DNA of 29,632 bases from a virus: positions 1 to 29,632 of IMG/VR virus record IMGVR_UViG_3300023180_000283; one strand, given 5' to 3'. The first letter of the stretch is position 1. Each line of letters opens with the position of its first letter. Positions 6,601 to 13,991 of the stretch are shown piece after piece. Both the position numbers and the translations under genes were made by a program. The notes beneath the pieces are model-generated. The model was not told the origin of the DNA. It made no database searches and worked only from the letters and a program-made list of their open reading frames with translations.

Positions 6601-9600
6601 AATTACGACTCAGATCCACTACCAACCATAAGTTATGCTGAACTATCTCCTAGTGGTCTAGTCAACACTAACGACAAACGTCATTCACTCACTAAAGAAG
6701 CTCTAGACGTTTATTTTGAAAATAATAGAGTAGGTCTTGCAGTCACTGGAGCATTTGTAAGTGGAACTGGAAATACCACACTTACACTATACACTGATAC
6801 ATTCCACAATCTAAACTCCATCAAGTCCGTATCAATAACAGTAGATGGTGCTGGATATAATAATTCTGCTGGAGTTACAAGTACAATCTATTCTGCTGAG
6901 TTAATTAATAATTCTATTGATGGTAAAAATGCTTCGGGAAGAGTAGTTGTTTCTGCTGCTAATACTGTTCAGTCCATTCAAATAATTGACCCTGGTTCTG
7001 CATATGGTATAGGCAATACTATGGAAGTTTCTGCTCTTCCAGCAGGAAATCCCACATCATTTGCAGTAGTTACTGTTAATGAAATTAACAATAATGTAGG
7101 AGATACTATTGATCTGAGTGGATTTGCAGATCCAGTAATGAATGGAACATTTAAGATCACAAATATTCCTTCTGCAAATCAAATTGCTCTAGAGATTGAA
7201 GGTGGACTACCATCAACTGAATTTTTAGAAAGAAATGATGAAAGAACACCTATTGCATATATTGGATCCAAAGGAGTTCAAGTAGTAAACATTGATGTTA
7301 CTGAGGAACTCGGTATATCAACAGTAACTACCGCAAGTGCTCACGGTATGTTACCTGGAAACAGTTTTGTACTAACTGGAACTGGAAGTACATACTTCTC
7401 TGGTAAGTTCTTGGTTGATGAAAATGTTGGACTAACTACATTTGCATTCTTCTCTGGAATTAGTACATTTACTGAGACATATAGCTCATCTGGTGTTCAG
7501 GTACAGAAGTCATCTATTGCTGCTAATGGAAGAGCTTTAGGATCTGGAGAAGAAAACTTAGGTGGAAGAGGAACATATTTGTATGCTGGTTTTACTACAT
7601 CATTGTCATCTGCAATATCTTCAACCGATACGACTATTACATTAACAAGTGCTGATGGATTTAGAAAAGGTGATTATGTTGAAATTAATTCCGAAATACT
7701 TCGTCTTTCTACAGAGTCAACTTTAGATTCGTTTGATGTATTAAGGGGTCAATTCTCTACTGTTGCCTCAGCTAACGCATCTGGAACATTAGTAAGAAAG
7801 ATTAGAGTTCTTCCTGTAGAGATTCGTCGTCCATCTATTCTTCGTGCATCTGGACATACATTTGAATATCTAGGATTTGGTCCTGGTAACTATTCAACTG
7901 GATTGCCAGTAAAACAAGATAGAATCCTAAGTGATAAAGAAATCTTAGTTGCACAGGCTAGAGAACAGGATGGAGGAACTGTCGTCTACACTGGTATGAA
8001 TGACAAGGGTGAATTTTACTCTGGTGCAACTAGAATCAATGCACAAACAGGTGAAGAAGAGACTATTGAAGCACCTATTGTTTCCTTCTTTGGTGATGAT
8101 CTATTAGCTGGTGCAGATAAAAGGAACAGTGGAACATTTGACGACTTGGTTGTTAAAGAAAGAATCACTGTTGAGGGTGGAGAAAATAACAATCAAACAT
8201 CCCAATTCTATGGTCCAACTAACTTCTCCCAGAAAGTAACTGTTTCCGCTGATGATGGTTTAGAAACTAGAGATCTTTACATTAAAGGTGTTGCTTCTCA
8301 ACCAAAACTATTGACAGTTGGTATTGCCACTCCAACAGATGCTAAGAAAACTGGTGATATTTCGTTCCTGGCTAACCCCGATCCCGGACGTTTCATAGGA
8401 CATGTTTATGCTGATGGTGATTGGCGTCGTTGGGGAATGATTTCCAACGATAAAAATAGAAACTATCTAAAACTTGATCAAATTGCTGTAGGACAAAGCC
8501 AGGGAATTTACAATTTTAGTGATGCTGTAGAAGTAAATGGTACAGTCAAAGTTAAGAACCTTTATGTTGGTGGTGCTGTTACATTCGCTGGTTCTCAGGC
8601 AATCGGTAGTGCAGCATTCGATACGTTAGATGTTAATAAGACTCTAACATATAAAGGTATTGGAACAAACTATACCGTAATTAGTGAAAATGCTAATGCG
8701 ATTGCACAATTCCAGAACGTAGAAGTTACTGGATATGCAGTTACCATTACCAACCCAACAATAACGATTGAAAATTCGTTCAATTCCACATACACAGGCG
8801 TATCTACAATCGCTGGAATCTTAGATGTTGGTAACTTAAGAACACCTCCCGCTGGTATTATCACTTCTGCAAACTTAGAAGTGACTGACGATGCAAACTT
8901 TAATAACATTTCGGTATCAGGACAAGCTTACATAACCTCAGGGATTATGACTGCAATTCTCACCGAATATATCGGTGGAACTGGAGGTGTTGGGGTCGGT
9001 GAAACTGTTGCAACTGCTTGTTTTAATGTTGGAGTCGTAACATCAATCACTGGTACTGCGTGTACTATTACTACAATAAATGGTACTAATGCCTTCATTG
9101 GTGGAATTAGAGCTACATCAGCACTTTCAACTCCTTTAGCTGCAGTTAATACTGGTATTATTACCAACTTCAAGAGCACAACTGGAGACATTGTAAATCT
9201 ATTCTCTAATGTTGGTATTGTAACTACTCTTGATGCAAGTAATTGGGTTGGTGCTGAAACTCTCTATGCAAATACAGGATTTACAACAACTATTCTAAAT
9301 TCTGGTTGGGTAGGAAGTAATCAAATTTATGCTAACAGTGGCATTATTACCACATTAAATGGTGGTGGAACTCCCGGAACTCAAGGAACTATAAGATACC
9401 TTGATGGTCAATTTGGTGGAAGTTTGTCACTGACAGGTTCATCAACTGGTGATGGTGTTTATTCCAACATTGGTATTATTACGCAACTTGGTAATGCTTC
9501 AACACTTCAATTTATTCATTGTGGTGATGGCGGAGGAGGAAATCCTGCGGGTGTTGTAACTGCTGCTAGATTTGTTTCTGCAATTCCTACAGGTACTGCA

Positions 9601-10143
9601 CCAATTAGTGTTGCATCTTCTACTACTGTAAACAATCTAAACAGTCAATTTGTTGGTACATTTAGTCATCTAAGACTTGTAAAACTATCTAATGATGAAT
9701 GGAATACTTCTGATGATGGTCAGAACAGAATTCAATTCGCAGCCTCTGCAAGAACTTTATTTGATGCACCACAGACAACAGGTGGTTATGAATTTAGAAT
9801 CAACAATAATGCTCTGGTAGTTATTGATAACACTGGTGCTATTACTGTTACATCTGACGAAAGACTGAAAGAAAATATCACTACCATTGAAGGAGGTTTA
9901 GATAAAGTCTCAAATCTTCGTGGTGTTGAATATGATCTCAAGGCAACTGGAACTCATCACTTAGGCGTAATTGCACAAGAAGTTGAACAAGTTTTACCCG
10001 AACTTGTAAGTACAAATGATGACGGAATTAAGTCAGTTGCTTATCAAAACTTGACCGCTGTTCTTATTGAAGCAGTTAAAGAATTGAAAGGCGAAATATC
10101 CGAACTTCGTGCAGAATTAGATCAACTAAAGGGTAATAAATAA
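3607..10143 (+). CDS. Giant tail-fibre/adhesin protein with self-cleaving S74 chaperone (2178 aa)
   Basis: The N-terminus (MPLSRLENFLKNAEGNIL, then GNSLTRPFKTIQRA at about residues 36-49) resembles virion fibre proteins of T4-like cyanophages whose opening part looks beta-helical. The long middle holds at least five spaced copies of a His-Gly/Asn turn followed by a short strand pair (H314, H651, H860/861, H1067, H1246), as in repeated beta modules. Residues 1848-1960 contain about 20-residue repeats of the type Y-x-N-x-G-I-(I/V)-T-T-L (starting near 1848, 1867, 1887, 1908, 1952), typical of trimeric fibre shafts. The last 96 residues are an intramolecular chaperone/peptidase S74 domain: ITVTSDERLKENI with candidate catalytic Ser2083, then HHLGVIAQEVEQVLPEL and a terminal coiled coil. 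Self-cleavage before Ser2083 after trimerisation is expected from the family. Receptor binding is inferred. Confidence 0.9.
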   Translation: MPLSRLENFLKNAEGNILYVNPSDFDATDSIENRGNSLTRPFKTIQRAILESARFSYLVGKNNDKIDNTTILVYPGVHYIDNRPGHSITNQGNTAEFKRFVDGSWTTVGAQLTEFTENSNFDIFDEDNDLRKYNSVYGGVILPRGTSLVGLDLRKTKIRPMYVPDPLNDDIDPTSVFRVTGTCYFTAFSIFDADLLKAAYKDSTERKVVPNFSHHKLTVFEYADGVNKVKLDAEQTDLTDLDMYYYKVTHAYGDTSGRGLPSFPINNDSDFEPSIDEYRIVGDLRPDPIGITSIKAGDGVIPTQTVTVTTLTPHGLFKDTPVFVSGITTSINEYNGSFLVQDILSDNEFTYISPNTPVEALPTPVQILNASANVESDSVSSASPYVFSCSLRSVYGMNGMFADGSKATGFKSMLTAQFTGISLQKDDNAFILYDKTTGIYDDNLTVNDSEKPLHTNSKSVYKPDWENVHIKATNNSIIQCVSVFAIGYARHFVAETGGDMSITNSNSNFGAVSLESVGFRPESFDRDDVGYITHVIPPRELVNRESNVSWLSLDVNKIISVATTERLYISGYTSLDVPPPSQVDSYRVGARDQEHLNLSVIIGAQQNSYKAPILMQTPSGIGTSAKKVSQVGRTVGINSITSNIFTLTADHNFFNGEKVRIESDNGNFPENLSNEKIYYAYTTGLAANEIKLSSTLNDANSGNTISGISNEGGIIKVISYVSDKLPGEVGHPIQYDTSVNNWYIQSSDDESKNTIYSGIVSIGAALLGNQTGSTFITRRIDNRGLDDRIYKFRYVIPKEFVNARPPTDGFVIQETKSVGISSASILSFPLTDTTELRNPKVITRAVYAAGSVFYDTELPHHLVVGDTVKISNIQSVNQSNFEYNGSFVISEVVTPRQFGVYNFAGDPGLFLSQVNQRTTQQQIEALPTVQKEKSKDSLYIYRSQEVKPLIPGAGGQDGIYTITVLSGSVKPDSSIGFGLSDRNFNQDVRNLYPQIDRDNYDSDPLPTISYAELSPSGLVNTNDKRHSLTKEALDVYFENNRVGLAVTGAFVSGTGNTTLTLYTDTFHNLNSIKSVSITVDGAGYNNSAGVTSTIYSAELINNSIDGKNASGRVVVSAANTVQSIQIIDPGSAYGIGNTMEVSALPAGNPTSFAVVTVNEINNNVGDTIDLSGFADPVMNGTFKITNIPSANQIALEIEGGLPSTEFLERNDERTPIAYIGSKGVQVVNIDVTEELGISTVTTASAHGMLPGNSFVLTGTGSTYFSGKFLVDENVGLTTFAFFSGISTFTETYSSSGVQVQKSSIAANGRALGSGEENLGGRGTYLYAGFTTSLSSAISSTDTTITLTSADGFRKGDYVEINSEILRLSTESTLDSFDVLRGQFSTVASANASGTLVRKIRVLPVEIRRPSILRASGHTFEYLGFGPGNYSTGLPVKQDRILSDKEILVAQAREQDGGTVVYTGMNDKGEFYSGATRINAQTGEEETIEAPIVSFFGDDLLAGADKRNSGTFDDLVVKERITVEGGENNNQTSQFYGPTNFSQKVTVSADDGLETRDLYIKGVASQPKLLTVGIATPTDAKKTGDISFLANPDPGRFIGHVYADGDWRRWGMISNDKNRNYLKLDQIAVGQSQGIYNFSDAVEVNGTVKVKNLYVGGAVTFAGSQAIGSAAFDTLDVNKTLTYKGIGTNYTVISENANAIAQFQNVEVTGYAVTITNPTITIENSFNSTYTGVSTIAGILDVGNLRTPPAGIITSANLEVTDDANFNNISVSGQAYITSGIMTAILTEYIGGTGGVGVGETVATACFNVGVVTSITGTACTITTINGTNAFIGGIRATSALSTPLAAVNTGIITNFKSTTGDIVNLFSNVGIVTTLDASNWVGAETLYANTGFTTTILNSGWVGSNQIYANSGIITTLNGGGTPGTQGTIRYLDGQFGGSLSLTGSSTGDGVYSNIGIITQLGNASTLQFIHCGDGGGGNPAGVVTAARFVSAIPTGTAPISVASSTTVNNLNSQFVGTFSHLRLVKLSNDEWNTSDDGQNRIQFAASARTLFDAPQTTGGYEFRINNNALVVIDNTGAITVTSDERLKENITTIEGGLDKVSNLRGVEYDLKATGTHHLGVIAQEVEQVLPELVSTNDDGIKSVAYQNLTAVLIEAVKELKGEISELRAELDQLKGNK

Positions 10144-10172
10144 TAGAGTATGAGTTAAATTGAAACTTACTT

Positions 10173-10370
10173 ATGTCTGAAGAAAATACACAAGAAACTG
10201 TGCAAACAACCCAAAGTGTTGATGAAATGATTGCTAGTGTCACTAAACAATTAGAAGATCTTAGAGATGAACTTCTTGAAAGTGAAAAGAATTTCAATTT
10301 TAAGAAAGAACAATTTGTAAGACTTCAAGGAGCATTAGAAGCTTTTCAAGCAGTTAAAGCCAATTCTTGA
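10173..10370 (+). CDS. Small coiled-coil protein following the fibre gene (65 aa)
   Basis: The protein begins MSEENTQETVQTTQSVDEM, an acidic flexible start. Residues 18-60 form a continuous amphipathic helix (IASVTKQLEDLRDELLESEK onward) with heptad spacing of Ile/Leu/Phe. It starts 29 nt after the fibre stop and shares its transcript, so a role as fibre assembly factor or small structural protein is plausible but only inferred from position. A strong terminator follows. Confidence 0.75.
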   Translation: MSEENTQETVQTTQSVDEMIASVTKQLEDLRDELLESEKNFNFKKEQFVRLQGALEAFQAVKANS

Positions 10371-10398
10371 AACTCCACAGAGTTATTATAAAGATCTT

Positions 10399-10436
10399 TA
10401 GGGGGCTTTGTCAATGTTGACAATTCCCCCTTTTTT
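10399..10436 (+). terminator. Rho-independent terminator of the fibre operon
   Basis: A two-tier hairpin is visible. The outer stem AGGGGG (10400-10405) pairs with CCCCCT (10426-10431); the inner stem TTGTCAA (10408-10414) pairs with TTGACAA (10417-10423); a 2x2 mismatch lies between. It is followed by a run of T to 10436. Confidence 0.9.
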
Positions 10437-10453
10437 ATTCTAAAATAATTACA

Positions 10454-10777
10454 ATGACTGATCCTAAGTTTGAGTACAAGTTTGAACATCAATGGGGTGG
10501 TGAAGAAACTTGGTACACTAAGTCCAAAATGTGGGCTCGCAACCAAAAATATCCATTTAATCAAATATATCTTAGTCTAATTGAATGGCTTTGGAAAAAA
10601 TGGATTGACGGTAAAGTTATGTTAGAAATGTCAGATGTTGATAAACAATCTGAGGAAATAGTTTCTACTTGGGAAAGTGAAGATGGAGATCAGTGGAATA
10701 AACGTGAAATAAAGTCAGAACCTTCTGAAGTGGAAGGACTAGATAATATAAGCATTTCTTTTGAAAATGAACGATAA
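10454..10777 (+). CDS. Hypothetical protein (107 aa)
   Basis: The protein begins MTDPKFEYKFEHQWGGEETW and has a Trp-rich central helix (IYLSLIEWLWKKWIDGKVML, about 39-58) that might associate with membrane or protein. The C-terminal 50 residues are acidic and low-complexity. No family is recognised. It is the first gene after the fibre terminator and overlaps the next gene by 11 nt. It may be a small virion-associated or chaperone protein, but nothing in the sequence shows this. Confidence 0.7.
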   Translation: MTDPKFEYKFEHQWGGEETWYTKSKMWARNQKYPFNQIYLSLIEWLWKKWIDGKVMLEMSDVDKQSEEIVSTWESEDGDQWNKREIKSEPSEVEGLDNISISFENER

Positions 10778-11042
10778 AGTACCGGATTTTATAGATCCCA
10801 AACAGTATCCAAACTTTTGGGAACAGATGAATAATTTTAAAGAATTTGCAAAATCTGTAGGACAGAATGCTGCCGAAGGAAATGGTATTCTTGTTTCTGA
10901 AGATAAAGTTAGAACTAGAGAAGAAATATGTCAGTCTTGTTCTCAATTTAATAGAGAAAGTAAAAAGTGTTATGTTTGTGGATGTTTTATGCAAGTAAAA
11001 TGGAAGTTTAAAGCTTCTTCTTGTCCAATATCAATGTGGTAA
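10767..11042 (+). CDS. Small protein with Cys-rich zinc-binding C-terminus (91 aa)
   Basis: An acidic/aromatic N-terminal helix region precedes a Cys-rich module at residues 55-86: C55-x2-C58-x9-C68-x2-C71-x-C73-x12-C86, within EEICQSCSQF, KKCYVCGCFM and SSCPISMW. Four of these could ligate one zinc as a ribbon. I have seen comparable C-terminal modules in cyanophage small proteins of unknown function. The TTG at 10761 was rejected in favour of ATG at 10767, which overlaps the upstream stop. DNA, RNA or protein binding is possible. Confidence 0.75.
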   Translation: MNDKVPDFIDPKQYPNFWEQMNNFKEFAKSVGQNAAEGNGILVSEDKVRTREEICQSCSQFNRESKKCYVCGCFMQVKWKFKASSCPISMW

Positions 11043-11045
11043 CAC

Positions 11046-11072
11046 TTGACATAGAACTAAATATGTGATAAT
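11046..11072 (+). promoter_or_regulatory. Sigma70-like promoter with overlapping late-type octamer
   Basis: TTGACA (11046-11051) is followed after 15 nt by GATAAT (11067-11072), a somewhat short-spaced host-type promoter. The octamer ACTAAATA (11056-11063, 6/8 match to TATAAATA) lies inside it, 32 nt before the ATG at 11096. Either or both could drive the secreted-protein gene. Confidence 0.5.
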
Positions 11073-11095
11073 TTAGAATCAAATACCATAAATTG

Positions 11096-11485
11096 ATGAA
11101 AAACGCAATTATCGCTGGTCTTTTGTTTGGTATGGCTCATGGAATGACTGTACCTGTTCAAGCTCAACAGGTAAATGAGTTTGAAACATGTACTAGACAT
11201 CGTGAAGTTTATACTCCAGGCCACTATGATGGTAATGGAAACTATATCAGAGGTAGATTAACTACTAATTCATATAAAGTTCCTTGTAGTGGTGATGTTG
11301 TTAATTACGTTCCAAATACAAGACCAGAACCTACTAGACGTAGACCCCAATGTGATCCAGCTCATACAACTTTAGGAGCACTTTTAGGTGGTGGAGTTGG
11401 TGCAGCACTTTCTAGGGGTGATGGACGTTATTGGGCTATTCCCGTAGGTGCTGCTGTTGGTGGTGGAATGTTTGGATGTACATAG
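11096..11485 (+). CDS. Secreted/periplasmic glycine-zipper protein (129 aa)
   Basis: A cleavable signal peptide is visible: MKNAIIAGLLFGMAHGMTVP, then V-Q-A with likely cleavage after A23. The mature part has four Cys residues and a Pro/Arg linker (NTRPEPTRRRPQCDP). The C-terminal 39 residues are Gly/Ala-rich (LGALLGGGVGAALS, then IPVGAAVGGGMFGC), a glycine-zipper pair of the type seen in small outer-membrane or membrane-perturbing proteins. It probably acts in the host envelope, possibly in lysis, superinfection exclusion or virion-associated envelope contact. ATG at 11096 is chosen over the adjacent TTG. The last 10 nt overlap the next gene. Confidence 0.75.
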   Translation: MKNAIIAGLLFGMAHGMTVPVQAQQVNEFETCTRHREVYTPGHYDGNGNYIRGRLTTNSYKVPCSGDVVNYVPNTRPEPTRRRPQCDPAHTTLGALLGGGVGAALSRGDGRYWAIPVGAAVGGGMFGCT

Positions 11486-12261
11486 GAATATATGGTGATA
11501 GTTTTGCTGTCAACTATTCTGGTTGGCCCAGATATTTGGAAAAGTATTTCGATAATGCAAAAATAAAGATATTTGCTGTTGGTGGGACCAGTACAAATTA
11601 TTCGTATATGAAATTTTTAGAAACACATCATAAACATGATGTTGTTATCTTCATATGGTCATCAGATAAAAGAAATACTTTAATAACAAAAGATTTTGAC
11701 AAAAATAGATATAAAGTTCATGCAACTGCTAACACAAGTCATGAATTCAATTTTCGTGATAAACATGAACTACTCTCTCAATTAAAAATAGAACAAGAAG
11801 ATATTCCGGAGTTTGATATAAAGAATGTAGATGTAACTTGGACATCTCACGAACTTTATAGTATTAAAAAACATCCAACAAAAAATATTTTACATGAAAT
11901 TGCGATGAGGGATAGTGTAATTCTAAAACGCCCAGATTCTATAAACATAGAGGCATTTTCTTGTAGAGAATTTGAATCTTACGGTATGTCTAACATACCA
12001 TTTACTGATTTGTGTCAACTACTGGTTAAATTGAATGTTAATATAAAATTTGAGGAAACTAATTATAGAGATGATTGTCAATTAAGACCCAATCATTTAA
12101 CACCAAAACAGAACGAACAATTTGCAAATTATCTTTATCAACATATGACAAAAAAAGATTTTGATATTCATAGAACATTTTCAGATCCTAGAAAATATTA
12201 TATGATGTCAGAGACTCTTGAAGAATCTGGATTTCATTTAGAGAATTTCGAAAAATTATGA
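11476..12261 (+). CDS. SGNH-hydrolase-like protein (261 aa)
   Basis: The start MYIGIYGDSFAVNYSGW carries SGNH block I, with Gly7-Asp8-Ser9 as candidate nucleophile region after a short strand. A second strand ends in VGGTSTNYS (about 35-43, block II-like Gly). VVIFIWSSDKRN (56-67) occupies the block III position. RPNHLTPKQNEQFANYL (204-220) resembles the block V catalytic His (H207), although the usual Asp three residues before it is Arg204. Family members are esterases or acetylhydrolases acting on glycans and lipids. Here envelope polysaccharide deacetylation is a guess. The ATG at 11476 lies inside the upstream gene, in-frame with a longer TTG frame that encodes an implausible Cys/Trp run. 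Confidence 0.65.
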   Translation: MYIGIYGDSFAVNYSGWPRYLEKYFDNAKIKIFAVGGTSTNYSYMKFLETHHKHDVVIFIWSSDKRNTLITKDFDKNRYKVHATANTSHEFNFRDKHELLSQLKIEQEDIPEFDIKNVDVTWTSHELYSIKKHPTKNILHEIAMRDSVILKRPDSINIEAFSCREFESYGMSNIPFTDLCQLLVKLNVNIKFEETNYRDDCQLRPNHLTPKQNEQFANYLYQHMTKKDFDIHRTFSDPRKYYMMSETLEESGFHLENFEKL

Positions 12262-12428
12262 GAAAGAATAGACCACAAGTAACCGAGTTTTATACAGTTG
12301 GATACATGCTCGATAATGAAGAAAAATGGGCATGCTATTTTAACTTTAATTGTGCTCAAGAAGCTATGATGAAGATGATACGGAATGGCGTCAACGTAAC
12401 AGGAATGGAGACACGTTCCCTCGTGTGA
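12258..12428 (+). CDS. Small hypothetical protein (56 aa)
   Basis: The protein begins MRKNRPQVTEFYTVGYMLDN and continues with an aromatic strand (WACYFNF) and a Met-rich helix. It is coupled to the SGNH-like gene by ATGA (12258-12261). Its stop codon lies in the opening of the first promoter cassette. Function unknown. Confidence 0.65.
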   Translation: MRKNRPQVTEFYTVGYMLDNEEKWACYFNFNCAQEAMMKMIRNGVNVTGMETRSLV

Positions 12429-12505
12429 CACTCTCCGAACAGGCCACAGGACGTGCCAGAGGTCGCCAGGCGATGGTATCTTAGCCATGTAATCAACCAA
12501 GACAC
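12426..12505 (+). promoter_or_regulatory. Promoter cassette 1 (repeat family)
   Basis: First member of the intergenic cassette family. The upstream stop TGA sits in GTGTGACAC, followed by AGGCCACAGGAC. The promoter is GTGCCA (12453-12458), an 18-nt spacer, and TATCTT (12477-12482), then the leader AGCCATG and a start codon 24 nt after the -10. The block GCCAGAGGTCGCCAG is shared exactly with the cassette at 21410. Confidence 0.7.
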
Positions 12506-12889
12506 ATGGCGACTCGTTCTCGCATCGGTATTCAACTCAAGAATGGCTCTGTTCTTTCGGTGTACTGTCACTGGGACGGCTATCCTGAGTGGAATGGTAA
12601 GAAACTCAAGGAACACTTTAACACTCGTCAGAAAGCTGCAGAGTTGATTGATGGTGGTGACATCAGTTCTCTGTGGACTGATAAAGATTGGTATGGAAAA
12701 GAACAGGAGTGGGGTACTCTTTACTACGAAGGTCGTGGTGATGTTAATGTTGAGCCCAATCTTGATAACTCCTTCCAAGCTTTCATCAGTGGTGTGAATG
12801 ATTCTTGGGCGGATTATGCATACCTCTTTGCCGATGGCGAGTGGAGATGTTATACTCCTAAGGGCAATGAAGAACAAATCCCTGTTTGA
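12506..12889 (+). CDS. Conserved hypothetical phage protein (127 aa)
   Basis: The protein begins MATRSRIGIQLKNGSVLSVY and continues with CHWDGYPEWNGKKLKEHFN (21-39), a pattern I recognise from conserved phage and cyanobacterial proteins of unknown function. The C-terminal half, DSWADYAYLFADGEWRCYTP (99-118), is a beta meander with many aromatics. Residues C21-H22-W23-D24 and the D/W-rich C-terminus are probably the functional site, but no activity is established to my knowledge. It is driven by promoter cassette 1. Confidence 0.8.
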   Translation: MATRSRIGIQLKNGSVLSVYCHWDGYPEWNGKKLKEHFNTRQKAAELIDGGDISSLWTDKDWYGKEQEWGTLYYEGRGDVNVEPNLDNSFQAFISGVNDSWADYAYLFADGEWRCYTPKGNEEQIPV

Positions 12890-12890
12890 T

Positions 12891-13028
12891 ATGGAAAACC
12901 TCATTCAAGTTAAGTATTATTTTAGGGAACATCCCAACACTACCCTTTCGGTGTTCCTTAAGACTGAGGAACAGGTTCAGGCTTTCAAAGCTAAACATCC
13001 AAATTATGTCTATGTGGAGAGTAAATAA
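12891..13028 (+). CDS. Small hypothetical protein (45 aa)
   Basis: MENLIQVKYYFREHPNTTLS is followed by VFLKTEEQVQAFKAKHPNYV, a strand-strand-helix-strand mini-fold. The ATG lies one base after the upstream stop. A longer in-frame extension from 12798 overlaps the upstream gene and is not credible. Function unknown. Confidence 0.65.
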   Translation: MENLIQVKYYFREHPNTTLSVFLKTEEQVQAFKAKHPNYVYVESK

Positions 13029-13048
13029 CTCTACGATGTAAGGATTTT

Positions 13049-13669
13049 ATGTTCATTAAGAATGATAAACCAACAAAAATAATTGGGTTTCAGGATTCAT
13101 CTATAGCCCAACAATACTTTGAAGTCTTCAACAAAGAGGGGTTGGAAAATGTTTCTATAATCACTCCCGAAGACTTCTTTTCTTTATCCGATAAAAATAG
13201 TAATCAGTACATAGTTGCTTTTTACATTGATATGGATCTGAGAAAAAATGTTTGTGACCTACTAGATGAACTTGGACTAGATTGCCTAACTTACATAGAT
13301 GATACTGTCTACATGTTTTCTTCCTCAAAAATAGGAAAAGGATGTTTTATAGGTCATCTATGTGAAATTTGTTGGAATGCTTCTGTCGGAGATCATTGTT
13401 ATTTTGACAATCAATCTGGCATTGGTCATGATGTCATTCTAGGTAGAAATAGTATTATTAGTTCAAAATGTTATGTTGGAGGTAGAACTAAAATAGGAGA
13501 GAATTGTAAGTTCTACCTAAATGGTTCAGTTCTTAACAACATAACTATCTGTAACAATGTAACTTTGTGTGCTCTAAGTAGTATAACCAAAGATGTAACA
13601 ATTCCTGGCACTTATGCTGGAAGAAAAGCGAGACTTATTGATGGTTCTACTACCGATCAGAACCACTAA
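13049..13669 (+). CDS. Hexapeptide-repeat acyltransferase, PglD/NeuD-like (206 aa)
   Basis: The N-terminal 85 residues form a Rossmann-like domain as in the PglD/NeuD sugar O- or N-acetyltransferases. Residues 93-195 form a left-handed beta-helix with hexapeptide repeats: SKIGKGCFIGHLCEI, ASVGDHCYFDNQSGIGHDVI, LGRNSIISSKCYVGGRTKIG, ENCKFYLNGSVLNN. GHDVILG (126-132) contains the likely catalytic or CoA-proximal His127. Members acetylate nucleotide sugars or sialic acids for surface glycans. In a phage this could alter host surface polysaccharide or decorate phage components. A Shine-Dalgarno (TAAGGA, 13039-13044) precedes the start. The Lys/Asn/Ile-rich composition is more AT-rich than that of the flanking genes, which may indicate separate acquisition. 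Confidence 0.75.
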   Translation: MFIKNDKPTKIIGFQDSSIAQQYFEVFNKEGLENVSIITPEDFFSLSDKNSNQYIVAFYIDMDLRKNVCDLLDELGLDCLTYIDDTVYMFSSSKIGKGCFIGHLCEICWNASVGDHCYFDNQSGIGHDVILGRNSIISSKCYVGGRTKIGENCKFYLNGSVLNNITICNNVTLCALSSITKDVTIPGTYAGRKARLIDGSTTDQNH

Positions 13670-13680
13670 TCATTAAACTC

Positions 13681-13710
13681 TTGCCTTTGACTCACTAACC
13701 ACGTTATCTT
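13681..13710 (+). promoter_or_regulatory. Sigma70-like promoter TTGCCT-N18-TATCTT
   Basis: TTGCCT (13681-13686) and TATCTT (13705-13710) are separated by 18 nt and followed by GGCC. The same -10 and the NTGCC-type -35 occur in the cassette family, but the upstream stem-loop is absent. Confidence 0.65.
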
Positions 13711-13722
13711 GGCCTTGTTCAA

Positions 13723-13881
13723 ATGACACGACACATGAACAACGATTTTGACACTGAGTACAACGACTTTGATGAACTTTACGAGTCGATGATGGAAACT
13801 AATCCAGAAGATTGGCTTCCTTCTACTGGTATTCGAGAGGAGTTTGATGTTGAAACTCTTGCAATGTTGAAGTCATTCTGA
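13723..13881 (+). CDS. Small acidic hypothetical protein (52 aa)
   Basis: MTRHMNNDFDTEYNDFDELY is followed by ESMMETNPEDWLPSTGIREE. The protein is strongly acidic with a Pro/Trp-containing centre and may be largely extended. It has its own promoter 13 nt upstream of the ATG. No family is recognised. Confidence 0.7.
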   Translation: MTRHMNNDFDTEYNDFDELYESMMETNPEDWLPSTGIREEFDVETLAMLKSF

Positions 13882-13991
13882 TAGAATAATCTACAGGAGT
13901 GAAGCCGCCTTAAAGATCTTCAACTCCAGATATGCTTTTAGCAGTTAAAGTCTGGACCCCAAAACACATTTTGCTTCTAGCAATTATTACT

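Noticed and set aside
9000-10140. Tandem similar units in the fibre gene as a CRISPR-like or non-coding repeat array
   Set aside because: The units are protein-level repeats (NxGI(I/V)TTL) with diverged DNA and no constant spacers; they are part of the fibre shaft.
12356-12904. 182-codon open frame on the minus strand
   Set aside because: It is antisense to the conserved gene at 12506 and to a promoter cassette; all supported genes are on the + strand.
12927-12957. GGGAACA...TGTTCC-type inverted repeat as terminator
   Set aside because: It lies inside the 12891 gene, has a long loop with no U tract, and the reading frame continues through it.
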